This document shows, one piece after another, positions 57,012-64,000 of a stretch of DNA of 64,000 nucleotides. The notes beneath the pieces are model-generated. The model ran no database searches. It saw nothing but the letters and a program-made list of their open reading frames with translations, and was not told where the DNA came from. A program made the position numbers and the translations under genes. The DNA comes from Bergeyella_A cardium (GTDB taxonomy: Bacteria > Bacteroidota > Bacteroidia > Flavobacteriales > Weeksellaceae), in NCBI RefSeq assembly GCF_030012605.2, contig NZ_CP114055.2. One strand, 5' to 3'. The first letter of the stretch is position 1. The number at the start of each line of letters is the position of its first letter.

Positions 57012-58943
57012 ATGAAAGAGTTTCGGTTGAGAGAAGTAGGCGCTTTGCTGTACAGATTAGGTTTGGTGTATGGGTTTTATCAAATTGCCCGCTTGCTTTT
57101 TTGGTTGTTCAATAAGAATTTGGTCAAGATAAATAGCGTAGAAGACTATCTGAATGCTGCGTATTACGGAACTGCCTTTGATACTACGGCGATTCTCTAT
57201 GTAAATGCCCTTTTTATCCTCCTGAGTTTAATTCCGCTGGTGATTAATACCCGAAAAGGCTATCAACAAATGCTTTTCTGGGTCTATTTTCTGATGAATG
57301 GGCTGGCTTATTCTATGAATTTTGGGGATTTTGTGTATTTCAAGTTTAGCCAGAGCCGCCTTACCTCTGCGGTGCTCGATGTAGCAGGGCACGAGAGCAA
57401 TCTCTGGAAGGTTTTTGCGGTTTCTGTGGTGCAGAACCCCTTAGTCGTCCTCTCCTATATCCTGCTGATGAGCCTCTGGATAATCCTCTACAAAAAAGTA
57501 GAGGTAAAAAGCGAGAAACCTAAGAAGCTCATCCCGTATTTTGTGATTTCTGTGGTGGAATTATGCCTTGCGGCGGTGCTCACTGTGGGAGGCATACGGG
57601 GAGATTTCAAGCACAGCACCAGACCGATTAATTTAGTGGATGCCAACAGGCATATCAGCAATCCATCGCACGCAAATGTAGTACTCAACAGTGTTTTTTC
57701 ATTTTTCAGAACGATAAATACCAACGGTTTTAAGGAAGTTCATTTCGTAGATGAGAAGTTTATAGACCAAAACATCCGTCCATTTAAACTATATGAGCGC
57801 ACGCCACCCAAAGAACGCCCCAATATCGTTATCTTTATTGTAGAGAGCTTGGGAAGAGAGTATTCTGGTGCATTTAATGAGGATAAAAACATCAAAGATT
57901 TCGTTTCCTATACGCCGTTTTTGGATAGCTTGGCACAGGAGAGTCTTATTTTTACCAATGCGTTTGCTAATGGTAGGCAATCGATACACGGTATGAGCAG
58001 TATTTTGGCAGGTATCCCTGCACTTACCGATGCTTTTACGAGCTCTCCGTATTCTAATCAGAATATTCAGTCAATCGTTTCGGTTTGTAATGATTTGCGC
58101 TACGATACTTCCTTTTATCACGGTGCGCCGAACGGTTCTATGGGCTTTCTGGGCTTTGGAAATATCTTGGGATTTAAACATTATTTTGGAAAAACTGAAT
58201 ATAATAATGATGAAGACTTTGATGGGATGTGGGCAATATGGGACGAGCCCTTTTTGCAGTATTTTGCTAAGAATACAGGCAAGTCTCAACCCTTTATGGC
58301 TACTGTATTTACCGCTTCTTCTCATCATCCGTTTAAAATTCCCGAAAAGTATAATGGGAAATTTAAAAAAGGCTTTATAGAAATGCACGAACCTATCCAG
58401 TATTTGGATTATTCACTTAAAAAATACTTTGAAACGGCAAAGAAACAGGCTTGGTATCATAATACCATCTTCGTTATTACAGGAGATCATACCAACCAAA
58501 TCTACTACAAAGACTATGAAAAGGTGATGAACAGGTATGCGCTGCCACTTTTATTCTTTTCTCCCAATCCAGAATATGGTCTTAAAGGTATAGACCGAGA
58601 TTTTGCTCAGCAGATGGATATTTACCCTACACTTGCAGACCTTATCGCCTATAACAAACCCATCCGAAGCTGGGGCAGAAGCCTTGTAGCAAGCCATAGA
58701 GAGCCTTATCTTATCGTGAATTCGGATAGTGTGCAGGAGAATTTCATTATCGGGGATTATATCTACCGATTTGATGGGAAAGAAATTACAGGCATCTATA
58801 AAAATACAGATTTAAACCTCGATAAAAACCTGCTCGGCAAGGTTAATTCCCCAGAAGTAGAAAGAGGAATGCTCCTCTGCAAAGGCTGGTACCAAGATTA
58901 TATGGATAGAGTAATCCACCGCAAGTTAGGCGAGAAAAAATAG
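57012..58943 (+). CDS. LTA-synthase-like sulfatase family membrane protein
   Basis: A 643-residue inner-membrane protein with about five N-terminal membrane segments (to residue 195) and a periplasmic alkaline-phosphatase-superfamily domain (about 270-600). Metal-site words are VIFIVESLGREYSG, FANGRQSIHGMSSIL (nucleophile region), SHHPF and ITGDHTNQ. In Gram-positives LtaS polymerises glycerol phosphate. In Gram-negatives relatives transfer phosphoglycerol or phosphoethanolamine to glycans or lipid A, which is the likelier use here. It has its own promoter box. Confidence 0.9.
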   Translation: MKEFRLREVGALLYRLGLVYGFYQIARLLFWLFNKNLVKINSVEDYLNAAYYGTAFDTTAILYVNALFILLSLIPLVINTRKGYQQMLFWVYFLMNGLAYSMNFGDFVYFKFSQSRLTSAVLDVAGHESNLWKVFAVSVVQNPLVVLSYILLMSLWIILYKKVEVKSEKPKKLIPYFVISVVELCLAAVLTVGGIRGDFKHSTRPINLVDANRHISNPSHANVVLNSVFSFFRTINTNGFKEVHFVDEKFIDQNIRPFKLYERTPPKERPNIVIFIVESLGREYSGAFNEDKNIKDFVSYTPFLDSLAQESLIFTNAFANGRQSIHGMSSILAGIPALTDAFTSSPYSNQNIQSIVSVCNDLRYDTSFYHGAPNGSMGFLGFGNILGFKHYFGKTEYNNDEDFDGMWAIWDEPFLQYFAKNTGKSQPFMATVFTASSHHPFKIPEKYNGKFKKGFIEMHEPIQYLDYSLKKYFETAKKQAWYHNTIFVITGDHTNQIYYKDYEKVMNRYALPLLFFSPNPEYGLKGIDRDFAQQMDIYPTLADLIAYNKPIRSWGRSLVASHREPYLIVNSDSVQENFIIGDYIYRFDGKEITGIYKNTDLNLDKNLLGKVNSPEVERGMLLCKGWYQDYMDRVIHRKLGEKK

Positions 58944-59065
58944 CCTTCTACTTAGTAAGAAAGAGGCTGTGCCTCTCTTTTCTATTAGCCCACAAAAGCC
59001 TCCATAGGTTTGGTTGGTTCTATTCTTTTGGGTTAATTTCGCGACCGAATTAATATTTAGCTTTT

Positions 59066-60859
59066 ATGAATATCAGAAATCTTTATTTAGCTTTGGGATT
59101 GGTAGTTTTTGCCCTCTTTTTTTCGTGTAAGAAAAAAGATATGCCCCTTACAAAGGAGACGCCAATAGATTTAGACACCATAGCTGCGCATTATTATGAG
59201 GAATATTTGAAATTATACCCGTTAGAAGCTACGATGCAGGGAGATGAAAGGTATAACGACCAGCTGCCAATAAATATAGACAAGGATTTTATCAATGGAG
59301 AGATTGCTTTTTATACAAAAGTGCAGGAGCAACTCAAAAGGGTAGATTACGAAAGCCTTTCTGATGATAAAAAAGTAGTCTATGATGTTCTGGAAACCAC
59401 TTTAAAGGACAAGATGGAGCGCTACATCTACAAACCAGAGTATATCCCTTTCACACAATTTGAAGGATTGCCTCTGCTCTTCCCCGTATTGGGTAGTGGG
59501 CAGGGCATCCAGCCTTTTAATACAGAAAAAGACTATGATAATTGGCTTAAAAGAATGAGCCAGTTCCCAATATGGATAGATGCAGCGATAAATAATTTTG
59601 ATGAAGGGATAAAAAACGAAGTAGTTTTGCCTAAAAAGCTAGTGATAAAGATGATTCCACAGCTCAGAGCAGAGGAAATTACCAGTCTTTCATTTGAAAA
59701 AAATATCTTTTATAAGCCTTTGCAGAATTTCCCTAAGTCTTTTGACGCCAAAACAAAGCAAAAATATACCGAGCTCTACAAACAAACGGTAGAAGAAAAG
59801 ATAATCCCAGCCTATCAGAAGATGGCAGATTACTTAGAGACGGTTTATTATCCAGAGGCAAGGGATACCGACGGCTATAATGCCCTCCCAAACGGTGAGG
59901 AAGCCTATAAATACTATGTAAAAAGCTGGACTACTGCGGATATCCCCATCAATGAAATCCATAAAATGGGTGTGCAGGAAGTTGCAAAGATTCGTGCCGA
60001 GATGGAAGCTATTAAAAAAGAAGTAGGATACTCTGGTAGCTTGGAGAGCTTCCTCCTTGCAGTGAAAGAAGAGGAAAAAGCGATGCCTTATCAATCCTCC
60101 CAAGAAGTGATAGGAGCATTTAATGCCATTTTAAAGAAAATCAGCCCGAAACTTAAAACAATGTTTAGCGTAACGCCTAAAACTCGGTTTGAAATTCGCC
60201 AAACAGAGAAGTTTAGAGAGCTTTCTGCAAGTGCGGAGTACATTCAGGGCTCGGCAGATGGCTCCCGACCAGGGATTTTCTACATTCCGCTGCCAGAACC
60301 GAGCAAATTTAATGTAACGAGCGGTATGGAGTCTCTGTTTTTGCACGAAGCCATCCCTGGACATCATTACCAGGTGTCTTTACAGCAAGAAAATGAGTCC
60401 TTACCTAAATTTATGCGCTTTGGATGGTATGGTGCCTATGGCGAAGGCTGGGCATTGTACTGCGAATCGCTTGGAAAGGATTTAGGATTATATAAAGATC
60501 CGTATCAAAGGCTGGGTGCGCTTAATGATCAGATGCTCCGTGCGGTGAGATTGGTTATAGACACGGGCTTGCACACAGGAAAGCTCACAAGAGAGGGCGC
60601 TATAAAGTACTTCCTTCGGAATATTGCCTACGATGAAGCGGCTGCTACTGCCGAAGTAGAGCGATATATGGCATTGCCTGGTCAGGCACTGAGCTATAAG
60701 ATAGGTCAAGCAAAGATTATTGAGCTTCGCACGAAATATGAAAAGGAATTGGGTAAGAAGTTTAGCCTTCCAGAGTTCCATAGAGCGCTTTTAAGCCAAG
60801 GTTGCTTGCCTCTCACTGTTTTAGAAAGGAAAATGCAGCTCTGGGCAGAGAAACAATAA
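59066..60859 (+). CDS. DUF885 lipoprotein, putative zinc peptidase
   Basis: A lipoprotein of 597 residues with a signal ending LFFSC (Cys21) and a basic stretch after it. The DUF885 domain fills the protein and includes the gluzincin-like motif HEAIPGHHYQ (about 425-434) followed by an acidic partner in YGEGWALYCESLG. Family members act as carboxypeptidases or dipeptidases in the periplasm; the substrate is unknown. It stands alone; the nearest -7 box is only near-consensus (taatttcg). A perfect bidirectional terminator follows. Confidence 0.9.
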   Translation: MNIRNLYLALGLVVFALFFSCKKKDMPLTKETPIDLDTIAAHYYEEYLKLYPLEATMQGDERYNDQLPINIDKDFINGEIAFYTKVQEQLKRVDYESLSDDKKVVYDVLETTLKDKMERYIYKPEYIPFTQFEGLPLLFPVLGSGQGIQPFNTEKDYDNWLKRMSQFPIWIDAAINNFDEGIKNEVVLPKKLVIKMIPQLRAEEITSLSFEKNIFYKPLQNFPKSFDAKTKQKYTELYKQTVEEKIIPAYQKMADYLETVYYPEARDTDGYNALPNGEEAYKYYVKSWTTADIPINEIHKMGVQEVAKIRAEMEAIKKEVGYSGSLESFLLAVKEEEKAMPYQSSQEVIGAFNAILKKISPKLKTMFSVTPKTRFEIRQTEKFRELSASAEYIQGSADGSRPGIFYIPLPEPSKFNVTSGMESLFLHEAIPGHHYQVSLQQENESLPKFMRFGWYGAYGEGWALYCESLGKDLGLYKDPYQRLGALNDQMLRAVRLVIDTGLHTGKLTREGAIKYFLRNIAYDEAAATAEVERYMALPGQALSYKIGQAKIIELRTKYEKELGKKFSLPEFHRALLSQGCLPLTVLERKMQLWAEKQ

Positions 60860-60866
60860 AAGAAAA

Positions 60867-60901
60867 AAGACTACCGATATCGGTAGTCTTTTGTTTTTTT
60901 A
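60867..60901. terminator. Bidirectional terminator after the DUF885 gene
   Basis: A 24-base perfect palindrome, arms aagactaccgat / atcggtagtctt, with A6 on one side and a T run on the other, between convergent genes. Confidence 0.92.
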
Positions 60902-60907
60902 GATGAA

Positions 60908-61294
60908 TTAGTCAAATAATTCTTCAACAGCAGCATTTATAGCATTTGGGTCTTGCAAATTGCTAAAGCCTACGAAGGAAATAACTATTATGGTATAGAC
61001 TAAGTAGATAGAACTTAGGATAATCCCGATAATACAGAGCGTTCTTCCTGTGCTTAAGTTGCTATAATTGGAGTATAAAGACGGATTTTCTCTGTAGAGT
61101 TTCCTGTCTTTACCTGCGAGTACCAAACCAATAGCCCCTAAAATTATCCCTATGAATCCGTAGCAGCAGCAAGTAATAATAGAACCTATTCCCAGCACAA
61201 GCACACTCGTGGCATTGGGCAATTTTTCCTTTTCAAAGCTTGAAAATTGATTTTCATTTGCTTGGGGAGAATTTTGTAAATTTTGTGTATCCAT
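60908..61294 (-). CDS. CCC-motif membrane protein
   Basis: A 128-residue small membrane protein with a polar Asn/Gln-rich N-terminus and two main hydrophobic segments (about 30-60 and 88-112). It carries the triple cysteine TCCCYGFIGIILG (about 41-53) that names this flavobacterial family. The function is unknown. It follows the DUF2752 gene by 28 bases, and the two commonly occur together in this class, as far as I recall. Confidence 0.85.
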   Translation of the reverse strand: MDTQNLQNSPQANENQFSSFEKEKLPNATSVLVLGIGSIITCCCYGFIGIILGAIGLVLAGKDRKLYRENPSLYSNYSNLSTGRTLCIIGIILSSIYLVYTIIVISFVGFSNLQDPNAINAAVEELFD

Positions 61295-61322
61295 TATATA
61301 TTTATTTAAGTTGTTTATTCTC

Positions 61323-61601
61323 TTAATGATGCCTTATAAAATAGGAAACTACCATAATTATGGCATTAATAATCGCTAAACCTACGATAATATTCCCATA
61401 ATTTCGTTTTTTATCTATAAAATTGATAATGATAAAGCCAAAAAACAGCAGCACAGTATAAATTGCAGGAAACATTTGGAATGCCTCTGCAAATTTACCT
61501 TCAAAAATCAGGGATATAGCCCGTTGCGTACCACAGCCGAAGCACTCTATACCGAAGAGTTTTTTATTTAGGCAGGGGAGCATATAATCATCTAGTGCCA
61601 T
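61323..61601 (-). CDS. DUF2752 membrane protein
   Basis: A 92-residue membrane protein with the DUF2752 signature CLNKKLFGIECFGCGTQRA (about 10-28), where the cysteines of ECFGCGTQR may bind metal, followed by two membrane helices (about 44-62 and 72-88). The function is unknown. It is the first gene of a two-gene minus-strand unit with the CCC-motif protein. The region upstream is AT-rich without a clear -7 box. Confidence 0.88.
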   Translation of the reverse strand: MALDDYMLPCLNKKLFGIECFGCGTQRAISLIFEGKFAEAFQMFPAIYTVLLFFGFIIINFIDKKRNYGNIIVGLAIINAIIMVVSYFIRHH

Positions 61602-61807
61602 TATTTATATTATTTCGTAGCAATATTAATTAAATTTTAATAAATGCACAATTTTTATTATACCTAAGCTAAAAGCCATTAAAGGTACAATAAATAAATT
61701 TAATATTGAATGCTATTTATCATACCGAAAGACTTTCTAAAAGTCGTATCTTTACAATGTAAAAAGAAAGAATAAGAATCATTAACTAATTAAATAAATT
61801 TTATACA

Positions 61808-62224
61808 ATGAAACAGAGAGTTCCAGTATCACAGATTATGACTAAGGAGTTAGTAACCCTTAACACGACCCAATCTCTTTATGATGCGGAGAGATTATTC
61901 AAGGAATATAACATTCGACACATTCCTGTAGTGGAAGGAGACAGAATTCTTGGGGTATTAAGCTATTCCGATCTGCTGAGAATCAGTTTTGCTGATGTTA
62001 CAGAGGGAGAGGAGGATGTATCATCAGTGGTTTATGATATGTATACAATTCCTCAGATTATGGCAAAAGCACCTATTACAGTTCAGGCAAGCACAAATGT
62101 GAAGGAAGTAGCAGAAATCTTAGCTACACAAAGTTTCCACTCTATTCCAGTTCTCGATGGTGAGAAGCTCGTAGGCATTGTTACAACCACAGATTTAATA
62201 AAATATCTTTTGGAACAGTACTAA
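61808..62224 (+). CDS. CBS-domain pair protein
   Basis: A 138-residue cytoplasmic protein consisting of two CBS domains (about 8-60 and 77-137) with LYDAERLFKEYNIRHIPVVEG and SFHSIPVLDGEKLVGIVTTTDL. CBS pairs bind adenosine nucleotides and regulate other proteins; the partner here is unknown. It stands alone, with a near-consensus -7 box (tatcttta, 61747-61754). A terminator-like hairpin follows the stop. Confidence 0.92.
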   Translation: MKQRVPVSQIMTKELVTLNTTQSLYDAERLFKEYNIRHIPVVEGDRILGVLSYSDLLRISFADVTEGEEDVSSVVYDMYTIPQIMAKAPITVQASTNVKEVAEILATQSFHSIPVLDGEKLVGIVTTTDLIKYLLEQY

Positions 62225-62244
62225 TTAGCTAAATGTTTTTTAAG

Positions 62245-62280
62245 AATCTGTATCAGGGTTTTCTTGGTACAGATTTTTTA
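62245..62280 (+). terminator. Terminator after the CBS gene
   Basis: Arms aatctgta / tacagatt with a 15-base loop, followed by a T run. The loop is large but the T tract is good. Confidence 0.75.
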
Positions 62281-62288
62281 TTTTGAGC

Positions 62289-62296
62289 TATATTTG
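62289..62296 (+). promoter_or_regulatory. TATATTTG -7 box before the FAH gene
   Basis: TAnnTTTG match 20 bases before the start codon. Confidence 0.6.
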
Positions 62297-62316
62297 TAGC
62301 CTTAATACCTAATAAA

Positions 62317-62922
62317 ATGAAGATTATCTGCATCGGGAGAAACTATATTGCACATATAAATGAGCTTGGGAATGCTCAGGAGAGCAATCCTGTGGTTTTT
62401 ATTAAGCCTGATACTGCCGTATTAAAAGGTTCAGATTTCTATATACCCGAGTTTTCAAATGCAGTAGATTATGAGGTAGAGCTTATTCTAAAAATCTCAA
62501 AAGGAGGTAAGTATATACAAAAAGAAAATGCCCATAAGCATTATGAACAAATCGGTATCGGGATAGATTTTACGGCTCGTGATCTGCAAAATTCATTAAA
62601 GGAGCGCGGACTCCCTTGGGAAATCGCCAAAAGCTTTGATGGTGCTGCTGCAATAGGCAATTTCTTCCCCAAAGAGCAGTTTAACCTCACCGATTTAAAC
62701 TTTTCCCTGAAAAAAAATAATATTCTTGTGCAGCAAGGTAATACCCGGCAAATGATTTTTAGCTTTGATGAAATCATTTCTTATATTTCTCAATACTTTA
62801 CCCTCCGTATTGGCGATATTATCTTTACAGGTACTCCCGCAGGAGTAGGAAAAGTAGAGGAAAATGATGCTTTACAAGGCTATATAGAAGATATTAAAGC
62901 ATTAGATATTAGGATTTTTTAA
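62317..62922 (+). CDS. Fumarylacetoacetate hydrolase family protein
   Basis: A 201-residue cytoplasmic enzyme of the FAH fold, a single-domain hydrolase, decarboxylase or isomerase. Visible are the N-terminal CIGRNYIAHINELGN, VDYEVELILKI (metal-binding Glu pair), the core GIDFTARDLQ, and GDIIFTGTPAGVGKVE near the C-terminus. Close relatives act on acylpyruvates or oxaloacetate; the substrate cannot be fixed from sequence. Monocistronic, with box upstream and hairpin terminator downstream. Confidence 0.92.
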   Translation: MKIICIGRNYIAHINELGNAQESNPVVFIKPDTAVLKGSDFYIPEFSNAVDYEVELILKISKGGKYIQKENAHKHYEQIGIGIDFTARDLQNSLKERGLPWEIAKSFDGAAAIGNFFPKEQFNLTDLNFSLKKNNILVQQGNTRQMIFSFDEIISYISQYFTLRIGDIIFTGTPAGVGKVEENDALQGYIEDIKALDIRIF

Positions 62923-62940
62923 GCAAAAAATATAAAAAGT

Positions 62941-62957
62941 GGGTCAGAGACCCTTTT
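62941..62957 (+). terminator. Terminator after the FAH gene
   Basis: gggtc-aga-gaccc followed by tttt, 18 bases after the stop. Confidence 0.75.
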
Positions 62958-62974
62958 ATTAAAAAAATAAAAAA

Positions 62975-62989
62975 GGGGACAAAGTCCCC
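62975..62989 (-). terminator. Terminator of the DUF6261-like gene
   Basis: ggggac-aaa-gtcccc. Read on the minus strand the stem is followed by a T-rich run (ttttttattttttt). It lies 9 bases after the stop. Confidence 0.78.
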
Positions 62990-62998
62990 TCCCCAAAC

Positions 62999-63613
62999 CT
63001 AACGATTGCCTCTTCTTTTTATAGTTGTTTTTGCTTGTTTTACTTCGGTGAGGATTTCATCCATCAGCCTTTTATACTTATCTGCGCCATTAATCAGGGC
63101 TTGTGCCTCTATAAGTTTGATAAGTTGGGTAAAACATTCTTGCATCTTCTTACGAACTACTTGTGATACGCCTACTTTCAGGGTAGATTTCTCAACCGTA
63201 CGGCTATTAAAGAGCTTTTCAAACTCGATATTCTCTGCTTTAAGGCTATTAACCCAAGCCATTGCGGAGATTTTCTTTAAGTCGGCAACACTTTCTGCAA
63301 GCTGAAGGTCTTGCAACATCTGAGTAATCACTCCCGTGAGCTCGCGCTGAGGAAGCCCTGATACCTTTTTGCCAAACTTTTTTATTATGAGAGTCAATCG
63401 CTCTGCGGCTTGTACTTTTTCGTTCTCAGGATACTTTGTATAGAGCTTAATATGAGTATAGAGGCAGCTGAGTAAGCGTATCCTTGTCTTGTTGCGAGTA
63501 TTCAATTCCTTTGTAAAGGCAGAGTTTATTTGCAGTTTCAGGACATTGTCCATCTCATTCATTGCAGGAAGGAATTTAGTCTCTACAAAGTCTTTTAGTT
63601 TAAGTTCTTCCAA
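62999..63613 (-). CDS. DUF6261-like protein
   Basis: A mostly helical soluble protein of 204 residues, rich in Lys, Glu and Leu. It has no signal peptide and no enzymatic motif that I can see; words such as NTRNKTRIRLLSCLYTHIKLY and AMAWVNSLKAENIEFEKLFN are reminiscent of DUF6261 of Bacteroidota, assigned from memory. A basic tail, KTTIKRRGNR, ends the protein. The function is unknown. It is a stand-alone minus-strand gene with its own terminator. Confidence 0.65.
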   Translation of the reverse strand: MEELKLKDFVETKFLPAMNEMDNVLKLQINSAFTKELNTRNKTRIRLLSCLYTHIKLYTKYPENEKVQAAERLTLIIKKFGKKVSGLPQRELTGVITQMLQDLQLAESVADLKKISAMAWVNSLKAENIEFEKLFNSRTVEKSTLKVGVSQVVRKKMQECFTQLIKLIEAQALINGADKYKRLMDEILTEVKQAKTTIKRRGNR

Positions 63614-64000
63614 GTCTTCTTTTTGTAAATGCGCAGCTACATTTGTAATAAACTAGAAGAAATCAATCATCTTTAATCTGCGTAAATCTGTGTTAATCAT
63701 ACTAATAAATTTTGATGGGTTAAAATTAAAAACAATTTATAATATAATCTAATTTATTTTTTGTAAAAATAGTATTTTATTTGTATTTTATTGATTATGA
63801 GAATAAAAAATTTTCATTAATAGCTTATTTTTTTATAAATAAAAGGGGATGGAACCCTATTAATTGCTTAATAATAATTAGAATATCTTGATAGAATGTT
63901 GTTTTATTTTATCTATAATTGATATAGAAAAAATTAAATATGAATTTATTTAATAATAATTATAAAAAAGGAAATAAATATATTTATTTTTAATTGTTTG
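63614..64000. other. AT-rich intergenic stretch
   Basis: About 390 bases to the window end with no credible coding frame. It contains a degenerate 10-base repeat at 63673-63702 (ttaatctgcg, taaatctgtg, ttaatcatac), an isolated tacatttg (63638-63645) without a gene behind it, and extreme A/T runs towards the end. A promoter for a gene beyond the window is possible. Confidence 0.6.

Overview
The window reads as chromosomal DNA of a Bacteroidota, class Flavobacteriia, most likely a Weeksellaceae-type bacterium (Riemerella/Bergeyella/Chryseobacterium relatives). The grounds are: TAnnTTTG promoter boxes in front of many genes; the conserved block porG-like / uppS / bamA / ompH / ompH; an exosortase of the XrtF type with its partner; a GYDIA-type GHMP kinase; a CCC-motif membrane protein; S46 peptidase; and type III glutamine synthetase. 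The genus is not settled by the sequence. Base composition is AT-rich apart from some odd GC-rich intergenic arrays.

Layout. 0-3.1 kb: tail of an rRNA operon (16S-23S spacer end, 23S, 5S, strong palindromic terminator). 3.2-12.4 kb: hflX and brnQ lead directly into a small polysaccharide locus (GT2, EpsG-type polymerase, WecA-like initiating transferase, Wza-like export lipoprotein, Wzc-like tyrosine kinase with a Gly-Tyr repeat tail). 12.6-18 kb: envelope-assembly block (PorG-like, UppS, BamA, two OmpH/Skp chaperones). 18-25.2 kb: uvrB, thioredoxin, NlpC/P60 lipoprotein, omega-amidase-like nitrilase, DinB-like protein, and an mlaE-mlaF-porin operon. 25.3-30.4 kb: DUF502 protein, accB-accC, ornithine aminotransferase, YhiN-like flavoprotein. 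30.4-32.6 kb is an accessory-looking island: hairpin repeats, a 300-nt candidate structured RNA with a 16-codon leader ORF, and a BspA-like leucine-rich lipoprotein. 32.6-42.4 kb: tsf, tsaB, xrtF pair, oligopeptidase B, LysM/PBP lipid or wall protein, fabD and GYDIA kinase. 42.5-43.8 kb: a patch of small, partly decayed lipoprotein genes. 43.8-47.4 kb: a lipoprotein-amgK-rapZ(C-terminal domain)-murU-dprA operon suggesting cell-wall sugar salvage. 47.6-54 kb: glutamate dehydrogenase (frameshifted here), S46 dipeptidyl peptidase, glutamine synthetase III. 54.2-63.6 kb: LysE exporter, LD-carboxypeptidase, YraN, phosphatidylserine synthase, LTA-synthase-like sulfatase, DUF885 lipoprotein, small membrane proteins, CBS protein, FAH hydrolase, DUF6261-like protein. 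The last 390 bases are AT-rich with no gene recognised.

Working together: much of the window builds or remodels the envelope (undecaprenyl phosphate synthesis, capsule initiation/export, BAM and chaperones, Mla-type lipid transport, phospholipid and fatty-acid synthesis, peptidoglycan recycling and LD-carboxypeptidase, XrtF). A second theme is amino-acid/nitrogen use (BrnQ, RocD, Gdh, GlnN, omega-amidase, several peptidases).

The most unusual observation is a family of intergenic GC-rich hairpin beads (stems of 4-5 bp that all differ but stay complementary, closed by a constant GCTA or GCT loop) at about 30.4, 36.1-36.3 and 51.8 kb, with a related 23-bp hairpin array at 51.6 kb. G-U wobbles occur only when the GCTA strand is read as RNA. 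Two genes (the flavoprotein and glnN) take their stop codon from these repeats.
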